From Gloeobacter violaceus PCC 7421 (lineage in GTDB: Bacteria; Cyanobacteriota; Cyanobacteriia; Gloeobacterales; Gloeobacteraceae): a DNA stretch of 64,000 bases. How positions within the stretch are numbered: the first letter of the stretch is position 1; each line of letters begins with the position of its first letter. The position numbers were made by a program, and so were the translations under genes. The stretch is taken from positions 2,232,001 through 2,296,000 of the forward strand of contig NC_005125.1 in assembly GCF_000011385.1 (NCBI RefSeq), given 5' to 3'. The notes beneath the pieces are model-generated. The model was not told the DNA's origin. It did no database searches and was given only the letters and a program-made list of their open reading frames with translations. Of this stretch, positions 54,442-63,039 are shown piece by piece.

Positions 54442-54995
54442 ACGGCCGCAGCCTGCCAGCGCCGAAAATCACTTTCGAGGGACCTGCTGAGCCGGTCGCG
54501 CAAGATCCACAGGAAACTTTCGAGGATCGTGCGCGCTGCCCCGCTCAAGACCGGTTCGGCCATCCAGGCCAGAAAGGGCGGCGTCGGAAAGCAGGCGGAA
54601 GCCTCGGCCCACCCTTGCATGGGGGTGCGCCCCGCCTGCATCGCATCGAGGGTGCGCAACTGGGCGCGAAAGTCGATTTTAAGGTGCTTGACCAGCCAGG
54701 GGTGACCCTTCAATTCGTAGGCAATCAGTTGCGCCCAGGCGCGCCCTTGATCGTCGGCACCGATTTGCAACTCGGCAGTCGGTTCGATGGCAAGGCCCAT
54801 CCAGACCAGTGGGCGCACCTTCAGCCGGAAGCGATCGGGGCCAAGTTGCTCGATGCGCTCCGGCGGAAAGCCGCTGCGCAAAAGCCGCTGCGGATCGCTC
54901 ACGTAGCGGCGGACTTCAGCGGGTGCGGCCGGCAGCGACACGTCGAGGGCAGCCTGGGCCGAAGCCTGGATCGGGCTGGTCATCGCGGTTTCCAC
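54426..54995 (-). CDS. DUF1997 family protein
   Basis: A 189-residue protein of the cyanobacterial/plant DUF1997 family: a START-like fold is suggested by the N-terminal VSLPAAPAEVRRYVSDPQRL and FRLKVRPLVWMGLAIEPTAEL. Function not known. A second in-frame ATG four codons on (54983) is possible. Confidence 0.8.
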   Translation of the reverse strand: METAMTSPIQASAQAALDVSLPAAPAEVRRYVSDPQRLLRSGFPPERIEQLGPDRFRLKVRPLVWMGLAIEPTAELQIGADDQGRAWAQLIAYELKGHPWLVKHLKIDFRAQLRTLDAMQAGRTPMQGWAEASACFPTPPFLAWMAEPVLSGAARTILESFLWILRDRLSRSLESDFRRWQAAAVQIEA

Positions 54996-55160
54996 GGTGA
55001 AAAGTTGCCCATGCAGTCATCACTTTCAATCATACTTTGAAATGCTTAACAGAGGAGCCTCCCGACGGCCGGGCGGCGGAGCGCTATTTGTGAAGTGTAC
55101 CCTGCTATAACGCCATTGCAAGCGGGGCTACAGTGGTGGGCGGTGGCCGGGAGGCAGGGT

Positions 55161-56045
55161 GTGGCCGAGCTATGGCAAGTGCAGGTGGAGACGGCCGCGG
55201 ACGGGGCCGACGGCGAGGTCGAAGAGACGCTCTACTGGTATCTGAGCGAACTGGGGCTTCCCCACGTCGAGCGGCAAATTCTCGCAGGGCGGCTGGTGCT
55301 GCGGGGGTATCTGAGCGGCGAGACGCCCGAGGGGGTGATGGAGCGCTGGCGCGAACACATCCGAGAGCGGCTGACCCAAAAGGCAGAAATTGGCTGGTAC
55401 GCAGTGGAGCGGCGCGACTGGCAGGCGGCCTGGCGCGAGCAGTGGCGGCCGATATTCGTGGGCGAACGCCTGGTTATCTGGCCGGTGTGGTTGCCGGATC
55501 CCCCCGGCGACCGGCTGGTGATCCCCCTCGATCCGGGCATGGCCTTCGGCACCGGCGAGCACGCCACCACCCGGCTGTGCCTGCGGGCACTCGAATCCGT
55601 ACCGGATCTGGGCACTTTTGCCGATGTCGGCTGCGGCTCCGGAGTGCTCACGGTGGCGGCCCTCAAGTTGGGGGCCGGGCGAGGCTGGGCGGTTGACACC
55701 GACGATCTGGCCGTCGTCTCCACCCGCAAGAATCTCGAAATCAGCGGGCTGGAGGAGCGGGTCACCGTCGCGCGCGGCAGCACCGAGCAGTTGTCCGGAC
55801 CGCTCGATGGGGTGGTGAGCAACATCCTGGCCGAGGTGATCGCCAATCTGGCCCCGGAATTTCGGCGGCTGGTGCACCCCGGCGGCTGGGGCATCTTCAG
55901 CGGCCTGCTGCTTACCCAGGCTCCCCGCGTGGTCGAAGCCCTTGCCGGACAAGGTTTTGCACTTTCCGAGACCCTCAGTGAAGGCGACTGGGCCTGCCTG
56001 GTGGGCCGCTTCAGCGCGGATCGCCCCCGAAGCGCCGGTAGCTGA
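55161..56045 (+). CDS. prmA: Ribosomal protein L11 methyltransferase
   Basis: A 294-residue SAM-dependent methyltransferase. DPGMAFGTGEHATTRLCL and FADVGCGSGVLTVAAL are PrmA hallmarks, with SNILAEVI downstream. GTG at 55161 behind GGGAGG gives the usual N-terminus (ELWQVQVET); the frame is open to 55095 but without a better site. It overlaps the end of convergent thiO by 35 bases. Confidence 0.93.
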   Translation: MAELWQVQVETAADGADGEVEETLYWYLSELGLPHVERQILAGRLVLRGYLSGETPEGVMERWREHIRERLTQKAEIGWYAVERRDWQAAWREQWRPIFVGERLVIWPVWLPDPPGDRLVIPLDPGMAFGTGEHATTRLCLRALESVPDLGTFADVGCGSGVLTVAALKLGAGRGWAVDTDDLAVVSTRKNLEISGLEERVTVARGSTEQLSGPLDGVVSNILAEVIANLAPEFRRLVHPGGWGIFSGLLLTQAPRVVEALAGQGFALSETLSEGDWACLVGRFSADRPRSAGS

Positions 56046-57048
56046 AGGCCGAGAGCAAAGGATCTTCGTCGCCGGTGAGCGCGCGGGTCACCAGCTGGGC
56101 GGTGACCGGTGCGAGCAGAACCCCGTTGCGATGGTGACCGGTCGCAAGGTACAGATTCGGCCACGGACCCGGTCCTATGAGCGGCGCGGCGTCAGGAGAA
56201 ACCGGGCGAAAGCCCCACCACTGCTCCAGGATGCAGTGGGAAGCGAGCCCCGGCACCAGGGTGAGGGCAGCGGCAAGCAGACTGGCCATCCCGCCGGCGG
56301 TGTTGCCCGGGGTGAAACCGATTGTCTCCTGGGTGGCGCCCAGGACGATGCGGCCGTCCCGGCGCGGCACCAGATAAATGTCCTCGCCAAAGACGATCGC
56401 TCCCAGCCAACCCGGTTCGCTTTCGAGGGCGAGCATCTGGCCTTTGAGCGGCTGGACGGGCAGTCCCCAGGCCCCTGACCAGGCCCCCTGGGCGAGCACG
56501 AAGGCGTCCGCCGCCACCGGACCGGCACTGGTGGCCACGGCGGCAAGACCCGGATCGGCGGGTCCGGTGACCGTCACTCCCGCCCAAATTTCGGCTCCCA
56601 GTCGCTCGACGGCCAGGCGCAGGGCGGTGAGCACCTTGCGGTTGTCGACGCAGGCTTCTTTTTCAAGCCACCACCCACCCGCGATCTCGGGGGCAAGACC
56701 CGGCACTGCGCTCGCCATCCGGGCGCTGTCCCACCACTGACCTTCGGCTGGGGCAATGGCGTCCCCGACCGCGGGCACCAGGGCGCCGCAGGGGGTGTAA
56801 TCGATTCCCTGGCCGCTGAATTCTTCGAGGCGCACCGCCCAGGCGGGCCACAGCGCGCGGCTTGCAAAAGCCAGATCCGCGAGTGGGCCGCCCGCCAATC
56901 CCTCGGCCGCTGGGGCGATCATCCCCGCCGCCGCCCAACCCGCGGGCACGCTGCCGCGGTCGAGCACGACGACTTCGACCCCGGCAAGCCGCAGTTCGAG
57001 CGCCACCGCAAGGCCGATTAATCCGCCGCCCAGGATACAGATTTTCAT
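56011..57048 (-). CDS. thiO: Glycine oxidase ThiO
   Basis: A 345-residue FAD-dependent amine oxidase of the DAAO family. N-terminal ILGGGLIGLAVALELRLAG binds FAD; PGWAAAGMIAPAAEG and the C-terminal NLYLATGHHRNGVLLAP fit ThiO, which makes dehydroglycine for thiazole synthesis in thiamine formation. No thiS/thiG adjoin, so the symbol rests on family resemblance. ATG at 57048. Confidence 0.87.
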   Translation of the reverse strand: MKICILGGGLIGLAVALELRLAGVEVVVLDRGSVPAGWAAAGMIAPAAEGLAGGPLADLAFASRALWPAWAVRLEEFSGQGIDYTPCGALVPAVGDAIAPAEGQWWDSARMASAVPGLAPEIAGGWWLEKEACVDNRKVLTALRLAVERLGAEIWAGVTVTGPADPGLAAVATSAGPVAADAFVLAQGAWSGAWGLPVQPLKGQMLALESEPGWLGAIVFGEDIYLVPRRDGRIVLGATQETIGFTPGNTAGGMASLLAAALTLVPGLASHCILEQWWGFRPVSPDAAPLIGPGPWPNLYLATGHHRNGVLLAPVTAQLVTRALTGDEDPLLSAFSYRRFGGDPR

Positions 57049-57143
57049 GCCACAGCCTGACAACACAGGGGAGTACCCTGTTATTCTGTTCCAGGTAAAG
57101 GTGCAGCGTCACCGTCCGAGCGTCCAAAAGGGTGAGGAACGCC

Positions 57144-57539
57144 ATGGAAACTTCGCAAATGCTGAGTCCGGACATCGATATCGTCGCTTCCACCGTACTC
57201 CGGCCCTGGGGTTCGTTCACGGTCCTGGGCGAAGGCAACGGCTACAAAGTCAAGCGCATCGAGGTCAAACCCGGCCACCGCCTGAGCCTGCAGATGCACC
57301 ACCACCGCTCCGAGCACTGGGTCGTCGTCTCCGGCACCGCCCGCGTCGTCTGCAACGACCGCATCGAACTCATCCACGCCAACCAGTCGACCTACGTGCC
57401 CCCCTGCGCCACCCACCGCCTCGAAAACCCCGGCATCATCCCGCTGGTGATTATCGAAGTTCAAAACGGTCAGTACCTCGGCGAGGACGACATCATCCGC
57501 TTCGAGGACGACTACAAGCGTATCGAGCCGCGCTCTTGA
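57144..57539 (+). CDS. Cupin-type mannose-6-phosphate isomerase (GMI C-terminal) domain protein
   Basis: A 131-residue single cupin matching the C-terminal PMI domain of bifunctional GMI proteins: RPWGSFTVL, KRIEVKPGHRLSLQMHHHRSEHWVVVSGTA (metal His/Glu cluster) and PCATHRLENPG. It is a stand-alone isomerase; no GDP-mannose pyrophosphorylase domain is attached. GAGG six bases before the ATG at 57144 fixes the start. Confidence 0.87.
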   Translation: METSQMLSPDIDIVASTVLRPWGSFTVLGEGNGYKVKRIEVKPGHRLSLQMHHHRSEHWVVVSGTARVVCNDRIELIHANQSTYVPPCATHRLENPGIIPLVIIEVQNGQYLGEDDIIRFEDDYKRIEPRS

Positions 57540-57624
57540 TCCCGAAAATCTTGTTAAAGAAGTCTACCGGCGGCTGAGCTTGCCCTACAGTGTTGGGCAA
57601 GATACCTCCTAACTGCGTCCTCAT

Positions 57625-57652
57625 GCCCCCGCTACTATTCAGCAGCAGGGGC
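57625..57652 (+). terminator. Probable intrinsic terminator before serA
   Basis: GCCCCCGCT (57625-57633) pairs with AGCAGGGGC (57644-57652) with one mismatch and a 10-base loop, followed by TCTTTATT. Lies 86 bases after the sugar-isomerase stop and 54 bases before serA. Confidence 0.55.
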
Positions 57653-57706
57653 TCTTTATTGGGGGTGTAAAATCAGAGGGCCAAATTCAGTTTCAACGGA
57701 GATCCC

Positions 57707-59287
57707 ATGCCCAAGGTGCTTGTCAGTGACGCGATCGACCAGGCTGGTATCGAAATTCTCACCCAGGTCGCTCAAGTAACTTACGAGCCGGATCTCAGCC
57801 CGGCGACGTTGCTTGAGACCATTCCCCAGTACGACGCTTTGATGATCCGCTCGGGCACCAAGGTGACCGCCCTGGTGATCGAAGCGGCCCAGCGCCTGCG
57901 GATCATCGGCCGCGCCGGGGTGGGTGTCGACAATGTCGATCTGCAGGCTGCCACCCGCAAGGGGATCGTCGTGGTCAACTCCCCCGAGGGCAACACGATC
58001 GCCGCCGCCGAGCACGCCATCGCCTTGATGATGAGCCTGTCGCGCCACGTGGGCGAAGCGAACGCCTCACTAAAAGCCGGCCAGTGGAAGCGCTCGCAAT
58101 TTATCGGCGTCGAAGTCTACAAAAAGACGATCGGCGTGGTGGGCCTGGGCCGCATCGGCTCGCATGTGACGCGGGTGGCGCGGGCACTCGGCATGCAGAT
58201 CGTCGCCTTCGACCCGTATATTTCCGCCGAGCGCGCCCAGCAGCTGGGGGCACGCCTGGTCGATCTGGAACAACTGTTTCACGAGGCCGACTACATCACG
58301 CTGCATGTGCCGCGCACGCCGGAGACCACCCACCTCATCAACGAGAAGACCCTCGCCTCGATGAAGCCCACGGCCCGGATCATCAACTGTGCCCGCGGCG
58401 GCCTCATCGACGAGCAGGCGCTTTATGTCGCCCTCAAGGAAGGCCGCATCGCCGGGGCCGCCCTCGATGTCTTCGAGAACGAACCGCTCGGCGAATCGCC
58501 CCTGTGCGCCCTCGGGCGCGAGGTGATCCTCACGCCCCACCTGGGTGCTTCGACCGAAGAGGCCCAGACCAACGTCGCCATTGATGTGGCCGAGCAGATT
58601 CGCGATGTGCTTCTGGGTCTACCCGCCCGCACGGCGGTCAACATCCCAGGCCTGCGAGCCGAGGTGCTGCAGGAACTGAAGCCCTATCTGGAACTGGCCG
58701 ACACCCTGGGCAACCTTGTGGGCCAACTGGCCGGCGGCCGAGTGGATGCCCTTGACATTCGCCTGCAGGGCATTCTCGCGGCTAAAGACGCCCAGCCCAT
58801 TGTCGTGGCCGCCCTCAAGGGCCTGCTCACCCCGGCGCTGCGCGAGCGGGTCAACTTCGTCAACGCGCTGCTTGAGGCCAAGGAGCGGGGCATTCGGGTG
58901 ACCGAGACGCGCGATTCGGCCTTCGCCGATTACGCGGGCTCGATCCGCCTGGAGGCGCGCGGCCCGGAGGGCGAGCGCTCCGTCACAGGCGCACTTTTGG
59001 CTGAGGACGAACTGCGCATCACCAACATCGACGAATTTCCGATCAGCGTCGCCCCGAGCCGCTACATGCTCATCACCCTGCACCGCGACATGCCGGGGAT
59101 CATCGGCAAGGTGGGTTCGTTTCTGGGCTCCTACAACGTCAACATCGCCGGCATGCAGGTGGGTCGCAAACTGGTGCGCGGCGACGCGGTGATGATGGTC
59201 TCCCTCGACGACCCGCTGCCGGAAGGGTTGTTAGGGGAGATTGAGTCGGTCCCCGGTATCCGCAAGGCGTATACGGTCAATCTTTGA
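57707..59287 (+). CDS. serA: D-3-phosphoglycerate dehydrogenase
   Basis: A 526-residue type 1 (long) PGDH, first step of serine synthesis. NAD motif VGLGRIGSHVTRVARALGM; catalytic NCARGGLIDEQAL, and LTPHLGASTEEAQ with the active His. The intervening domain spans about 310-450 and an ACT domain the last 75 residues (LITLHRDMPGIIGKVGSFLGSYNVNI). GGAG six bases before the ATG. Confidence 0.96.
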   Translation: MPKVLVSDAIDQAGIEILTQVAQVTYEPDLSPATLLETIPQYDALMIRSGTKVTALVIEAAQRLRIIGRAGVGVDNVDLQAATRKGIVVVNSPEGNTIAAAEHAIALMMSLSRHVGEANASLKAGQWKRSQFIGVEVYKKTIGVVGLGRIGSHVTRVARALGMQIVAFDPYISAERAQQLGARLVDLEQLFHEADYITLHVPRTPETTHLINEKTLASMKPTARIINCARGGLIDEQALYVALKEGRIAGAALDVFENEPLGESPLCALGREVILTPHLGASTEEAQTNVAIDVAEQIRDVLLGLPARTAVNIPGLRAEVLQELKPYLELADTLGNLVGQLAGGRVDALDIRLQGILAAKDAQPIVVAALKGLLTPALRERVNFVNALLEAKERGIRVTETRDSAFADYAGSIRLEARGPEGERSVTGALLAEDELRITNIDEFPISVAPSRYMLITLHRDMPGIIGKVGSFLGSYNVNIAGMQVGRKLVRGDAVMMVSLDDPLPEGLLGEIESVPGIRKAYTVNL

Positions 59288-59336
59288 ACACCACTTTTCG
59301 GTGTAGGATGCGCGGACAAGCGTAGGATCTGACTAC

Positions 59337-60077
59337 TTGAACGTCCGCATCGTCCTGGTTGCAACGCAGGGGGCACGGAACCTGGGGGCGATCGCCCGGG
59401 TGATCAAAAATTTTGATCTGTCCGAGTTGTGGCTGGTGGCGCCCGAGTGCTCGCCCAAGGACGAGGAGGCGCGCCACATGGCCGTGCACGCAGCGGATGT
59501 GCTCGATCAAGCCCGGATCGTAGCGAGCCTTTCGCAGGCCCTGGCAGATTGCACTCGGGTGGCCGGCACCACAGCCCGCACCCGCACGGTCAGCGATCCG
59601 CCCCTTTTACCCGCCGAAGGAGCGCGCTGGCTGCGGGCGGACAAAGGAACGGCAGCCTACGTGTTTGGCCCCGAAGATCGCGGGCTCAGCAATGAAGAGC
59701 TGGCCCACTGCCAGCGCACCGTGCAGATTCCCACTGGTGCAGCTTACCCGTCGCTCAATCTGGCGCAAGCTGTGGGAATCTGCGCCTACGCGCTTTTTAC
59801 AGATAGCAAGCCTCCCTCACCCGTCTTTCAGAACGAGCCGATGCCTGAGGCGGAAGTGCTGGAGGGCTTCTATGGCCATCTAGAAAGGACGCTACTGGCT
59901 ATTGGCTATCTGCAGGAGCACACGGCGGAGCGCAAACTCGAAAAGTTTCGCCGCCTATTTAACCGGGCGGGCCTCACTGCCCAGGAAGTAGCCCTGCTGC
60001 GCGGTGTGCTCAGACAGATCGACTGGGCAAGTACCCAAAACCCAGCTCGCCAACTCCCCCTGACACCTGACACCTGA
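59337..60077 (+). CDS. SPOUT-class RNA methyltransferase, TrmJ-like
   Basis: A 246-residue SpoU/TrmJ-type methyltransferase: VLVATQGARNLGAIARVIKNF, FGPEDRGLSNEELAHC and IPTGAAYPSLNLAQAVGI are the knot motifs. In Escherichia coli TrmJ makes 2'-O-methyl at tRNA position 32; position here inferred. TTG start at 59337 behind AGGA. Its last codons lie in a heptanucleotide repeat. Confidence 0.88.
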   Translation: MNVRIVLVATQGARNLGAIARVIKNFDLSELWLVAPECSPKDEEARHMAVHAADVLDQARIVASLSQALADCTRVAGTTARTRTVSDPPLLPAEGARWLRADKGTAAYVFGPEDRGLSNEELAHCQRTVQIPTGAAYPSLNLAQAVGICAYALFTDSKPPSPVFQNEPMPEAEVLEGFYGHLERTLLAIGYLQEHTAERKLEKFRRLFNRAGLTAQEVALLRGVLRQIDWASTQNPARQLPLTPDT

Positions 60078-60083
60078 CACCTG
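60060..60083 (+). repeat. Heptanucleotide short tandem repeat (CTGACAC)
   Basis: Three full units of CTGACAC plus CTG, spanning the stop codon of the TrmJ-like gene. Degenerate echoes (CACCTGAAACCT at about 9210, CAGGTGTCAG at about 17666) occur elsewhere in the window. Resembles the STRR class of cyanobacterial repeats. Confidence 0.7.
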
Positions 60084-60096
60084 TACCATAGTCCGG

Positions 60097-61689
60097 ATGC
60101 TTATCCGTTCGAACCGCCGCGACCTATTGCGCTCCGGCCTGCTGCTCGCTCCGCTGTTGGCAGGCTGCAGTCGGACGCCCTCCTCCTACTTCGGCAAAAC
60201 CACACCGCCCACCCGCGACCGGGTGCGCATCGGCAACGCCGCCGAACCGCGCTCGCTCGACCCGCACAAAGTCGAAGGGGCGCTGGGCGAACTGAATTTG
60301 TGCATGGCACTTTTTGAAGGACTCACCGAGTACCATCCGCGCACCCTCAGACCCCTGCCGGCCCTGGCACTGCGCTGGCACTCCGAAGACAACGCCCGGG
60401 TGTGGATTTTTAATTTGCGGGCGGGGGCGCGCTGGAGCGACGATAGTCCCTGCACGGCCGCGGATTTTGTCTACAGCTGGCGGCGGGCGCTCGATCCGAA
60501 TACCGGCTGCCCCTACGCCAACGTGCTTTACTACCTCAAGAACGCCCGGGCGATCAACGAGGAGAAATTGCCTGCAGACGCCCTCGGGGTAAGCGCACCG
60601 GACCCGCTTACCCTGCGCATCGAAATGGAAGGACCGACGGCGTTTTTTCCGCTGCTGTCGGCGTTTTTTGTCTACCGCCCGGTGCCAGCCCAGGCGATTG
60701 CCCGCCACGGTGATTGCTGGGCAAGACCCGGCAAGATGATCAGCAACGGCGCATTTGTGCTGGCGGCCCACCGCCCCTACGACGAAATTCGGGTGGTGCG
60801 CTCCGAAACCTACTGGGATCGCTCCCGGGTGCGTCTGGCGGAAGCGTCCTTTTTGCCCGTTGTGGACGGCTCCCAGAACGTTAATCTCTACCAGGCGGGC
60901 GAACTGGACGTGACGGTGGGGGGGGTGTTGCCCCGGCCGCTATTGCCCGCCCTGCGCCAGTACCGCGACTACCACACCGACGGCCGCTTTATCACCTATT
61001 ACTTGAGCTTCAACTGCAGCCGGCTGCCTTTCGACCGCCAGGGCGCGCGCGCCACCTTAAGCAATGCCGTCGAGCGCGAAGATCTGGCGCTGCGCTATCT
61101 CAAGGGCGACGCCGTACCGGCGAGCAGTTTCGTGCCGCCGGGCATCCCCGGCTACGGCGGCCCCGGTGCGCTGCGCCCTGCAGGTGAGAGCAACCCGCCC
61201 GAGCGCTTCACCATCCACTGCGCCAACCGCGAGCCCGACCGGACGGTGGCAGCCGTGCTGCAGAGCGTCTGGAAGCGGCGTTTGGGGGTGGCTCCCGAGG
61301 TCAGTACCGAGGAGCTGCAAACTTTCCTGGCGCGCATCCGTCGCCACGACTACGACGTGGCAGTGTCGCGCTGGGGTGGCGATTACTTAGATCCGACCAC
61401 GTTTCTCGATCTCTACGACGGACCAACTCCCAAAAACTACCCCAACTGGCTGGATCCGGTCTACCAACTCCTGCTTGCCCGGGCACGGCGCGAGGGCGAC
61501 CCGGTTCGCCGCTACCGGCTACTGGCCCAGGCCGAGGCACGATTGCTTAGCGAGGCTCCCATCGCTCCACTGTTTCACACGGGCCTGGAGTACCTGCAAA
61601 AGCCCTGGCTGGTAGGCTGGGAACCGAACTTGCAGGATCTCCACCCGCTCAAGTATGTGGCTGTCGACCGGCGCTGGCGAGGGTCATAA
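60097..61689 (+). CDS. Oligopeptide-type ABC transporter substrate-binding lipoprotein
   Basis: A 530-residue SBP_bac_5 (OppA/DppA-like) protein. The N-terminus has a twin-arginine pair (R7-R8) and a lipobox LLAGC with C24, so a Tat-exported lipoprotein is likely. Family marks: EPRSLDPHKVEGALGELNL, FNLRAGARWSDDSP and RWGGDYLDPTTFLDLY. No permease or ATPase gene adjoins. Substrate unknown. Confidence 0.9.
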   Translation: MLIRSNRRDLLRSGLLLAPLLAGCSRTPSSYFGKTTPPTRDRVRIGNAAEPRSLDPHKVEGALGELNLCMALFEGLTEYHPRTLRPLPALALRWHSEDNARVWIFNLRAGARWSDDSPCTAADFVYSWRRALDPNTGCPYANVLYYLKNARAINEEKLPADALGVSAPDPLTLRIEMEGPTAFFPLLSAFFVYRPVPAQAIARHGDCWARPGKMISNGAFVLAAHRPYDEIRVVRSETYWDRSRVRLAEASFLPVVDGSQNVNLYQAGELDVTVGGVLPRPLLPALRQYRDYHTDGRFITYYLSFNCSRLPFDRQGARATLSNAVEREDLALRYLKGDAVPASSFVPPGIPGYGGPGALRPAGESNPPERFTIHCANREPDRTVAAVLQSVWKRRLGVAPEVSTEELQTFLARIRRHDYDVAVSRWGGDYLDPTTFLDLYDGPTPKNYPNWLDPVYQLLLARARREGDPVRRYRLLAQAEARLLSEAPIAPLFHTGLEYLQKPWLVGWEPNLQDLHPLKYVAVDRRWRGS

Positions 61690-61748
61690 GCCAATCGCGC
61701 CTACCCTGTAGGATTGGAGAGATTTGCAGCCGGCTGCCGGAGAACACC

Positions 61749-62624
61749 GTGCGCACGGATCATCTCTTTTTCCGTCTATTTCAAGCCCTTCCAGAAACCC
61801 TGTTCGAACTGATCGCCGTTGAGCCGCCGCCGTCGAGCTGCTACAGCTTTCAGTCTGTAGAAGTCAAGGAGACGGCCCTGCGCATCGATGGTGTGTTTGT
61901 GCCGACGGCGGCCGGCCAGCCGTTTTATTTCGTCGAAGTCCAGTTCCAGAAGGACAGCGATATCTACTGGCGTCTTTTCATCGAGCTATTATTGTATATG
62001 CGTCAACAAAATCTTTGTGCCGATTGGCGGGCGGTGGCAATCTTTCCAGAGCAGTCACAGGATGTCGACGTACCCGAGAGTCTACGGGATCTCGCGGATG
62101 GCCCGCGCTTTAAACGAGTATATTTAAATACTTTGAGGGTCACGGAGGCAAGCTCCCTGAGATTGGGATTGGTAGAATTGATAGCGATCAAAGATGAAGG
62201 CGATTTCATTGAGGGTGCCCGTCAGCTACTGCGCAGGACACGGCAGCAAACAGTTGCCGAGCAGGAGGGTATACGGCTTTTGGGGTTGATCGAAACGGTA
62301 ATTGTTTACAAGCTTTCGTATAGCCGGGAGGAAATCGAAGCCATGTTTGGACTGGAAGAGTTAAAGAAAACCCGTTACTTTCAAGAGGTTGCTGAGGAGG
62401 CAAGGCAAAAGGGGCTGCAGGAAGGACGGCAGGAAGGACGGCAGGAAGGTGAGCTGACCCTGATTGTACGCATACTGACAAAGAAGTTTGGCACTCTGGA
62501 ACCAGAAATCTCGGAGAAATTAAGGCGAATGACTATTCAGCAGCTGGAGACTTTTGCCGAGGCTTCTCTGGATTTTGCGAATATCGCTCAACTCAATGCC
62601 TGGTTAGAGGAAAGCGGCTCCTAA
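61749..62624 (+). CDS. DUF2887 (Rpn-type PD-(D/E)XK) protein with C-terminal DUF4351
   Basis: A 291-residue cyanobacterial Rpn/transposase-like nuclease protein. Nuclease-type residues occur in RIDGVFVP (Asp) and FYFVEVQFQKD (E-x-Q). A tandem QEGRQEGRQEG linker precedes DUF4351 (LTLIVRILTKKFGTLEPEI, LETFAEASLDF). GTG start at 61749. Such genes are often multicopy in cyanobacteria. Its stop lies in a 26-bp tandem repeat. Confidence 0.85.
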   Translation: MRTDHLFFRLFQALPETLFELIAVEPPPSSCYSFQSVEVKETALRIDGVFVPTAAGQPFYFVEVQFQKDSDIYWRLFIELLLYMRQQNLCADWRAVAIFPEQSQDVDVPESLRDLADGPRFKRVYLNTLRVTEASSLRLGLVELIAIKDEGDFIEGARQLLRRTRQQTVAEQEGIRLLGLIETVIVYKLSYSREEIEAMFGLEELKKTRYFQEVAEEARQKGLQEGRQEGRQEGELTLIVRILTKKFGTLEPEISEKLRRMTIQQLETFAEASLDFANIAQLNAWLEESGS

Positions 62625-62675
62625 AAGTTAGCCAGGTGAGTGGCAGACCAAAGTTAGCCAGGTGAGTGGCAGACC
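62624..62675. repeat. Perfect 26-bp tandem duplication at the VOC gene 3' end
   Basis: 62624-62649 and 62650-62675 are identical. The unit carries the last five codons and stop of the VOC gene (CHSPG-stop on the minus strand), so the outer copy repeats the gene end downstream of it. Confidence 0.92.
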
Positions 62676-63031
62676 GCTTCAAGGCGGTGGCCGTCGGGAT
62701 CGATAACGAAGGCGGCGTAGTAGTTGGGGTGGTAGTGGGGGCGCGGTCCCGGCGGGCCATCGTCTTTGCCTCCGGCCGCCAGGGCGGTCCGGTAAAAGGC
62801 ATCGACGTGGGTGCGGCTGTTGGCCTGGAAAGCCAGGTGGTTGCCCTGGACAGCCTGGACGGCCGCTTCGGGTTGGTAATGCAACCAGAAAACCGGGCGT
62901 CCGCTCGGCCCGTAAGCCGCTCCTTTGGGAAAGCGAAAAGCGCGCTGGCAGCCCAGAGAAGCCAGTGCCGCATCGTAAAAGGCAATGCTCACCTCTAGAT
63001 CCCGGATACCGACGGAGATGTGATCGAACAT
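62654..63031 (-). CDS. VOC (glyoxalase/bleomycin-resistance fold) family protein
   Basis: A 125-residue single vicinal-oxygen-chelate domain: MFDHISVGIRDLEVSIAFYD, HLAFQANSRTHVDAFY and YYAAFVIDPDGHRLEAVCH, with the His/Glu metal residues. Probable small-molecule lyase or resistance protein; substrate unknown. Its 3' end lies in the tandem duplication. Confidence 0.88.
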   Translation of the reverse strand: MFDHISVGIRDLEVSIAFYDAALASLGCQRAFRFPKGAAYGPSGRPVFWLHYQPEAAVQAVQGNHLAFQANSRTHVDAFYRTALAAGGKDDGPPGPRPHYHPNYYAAFVIDPDGHRLEAVCHSPG

Positions 63032-63039
63032 GGGTACTC

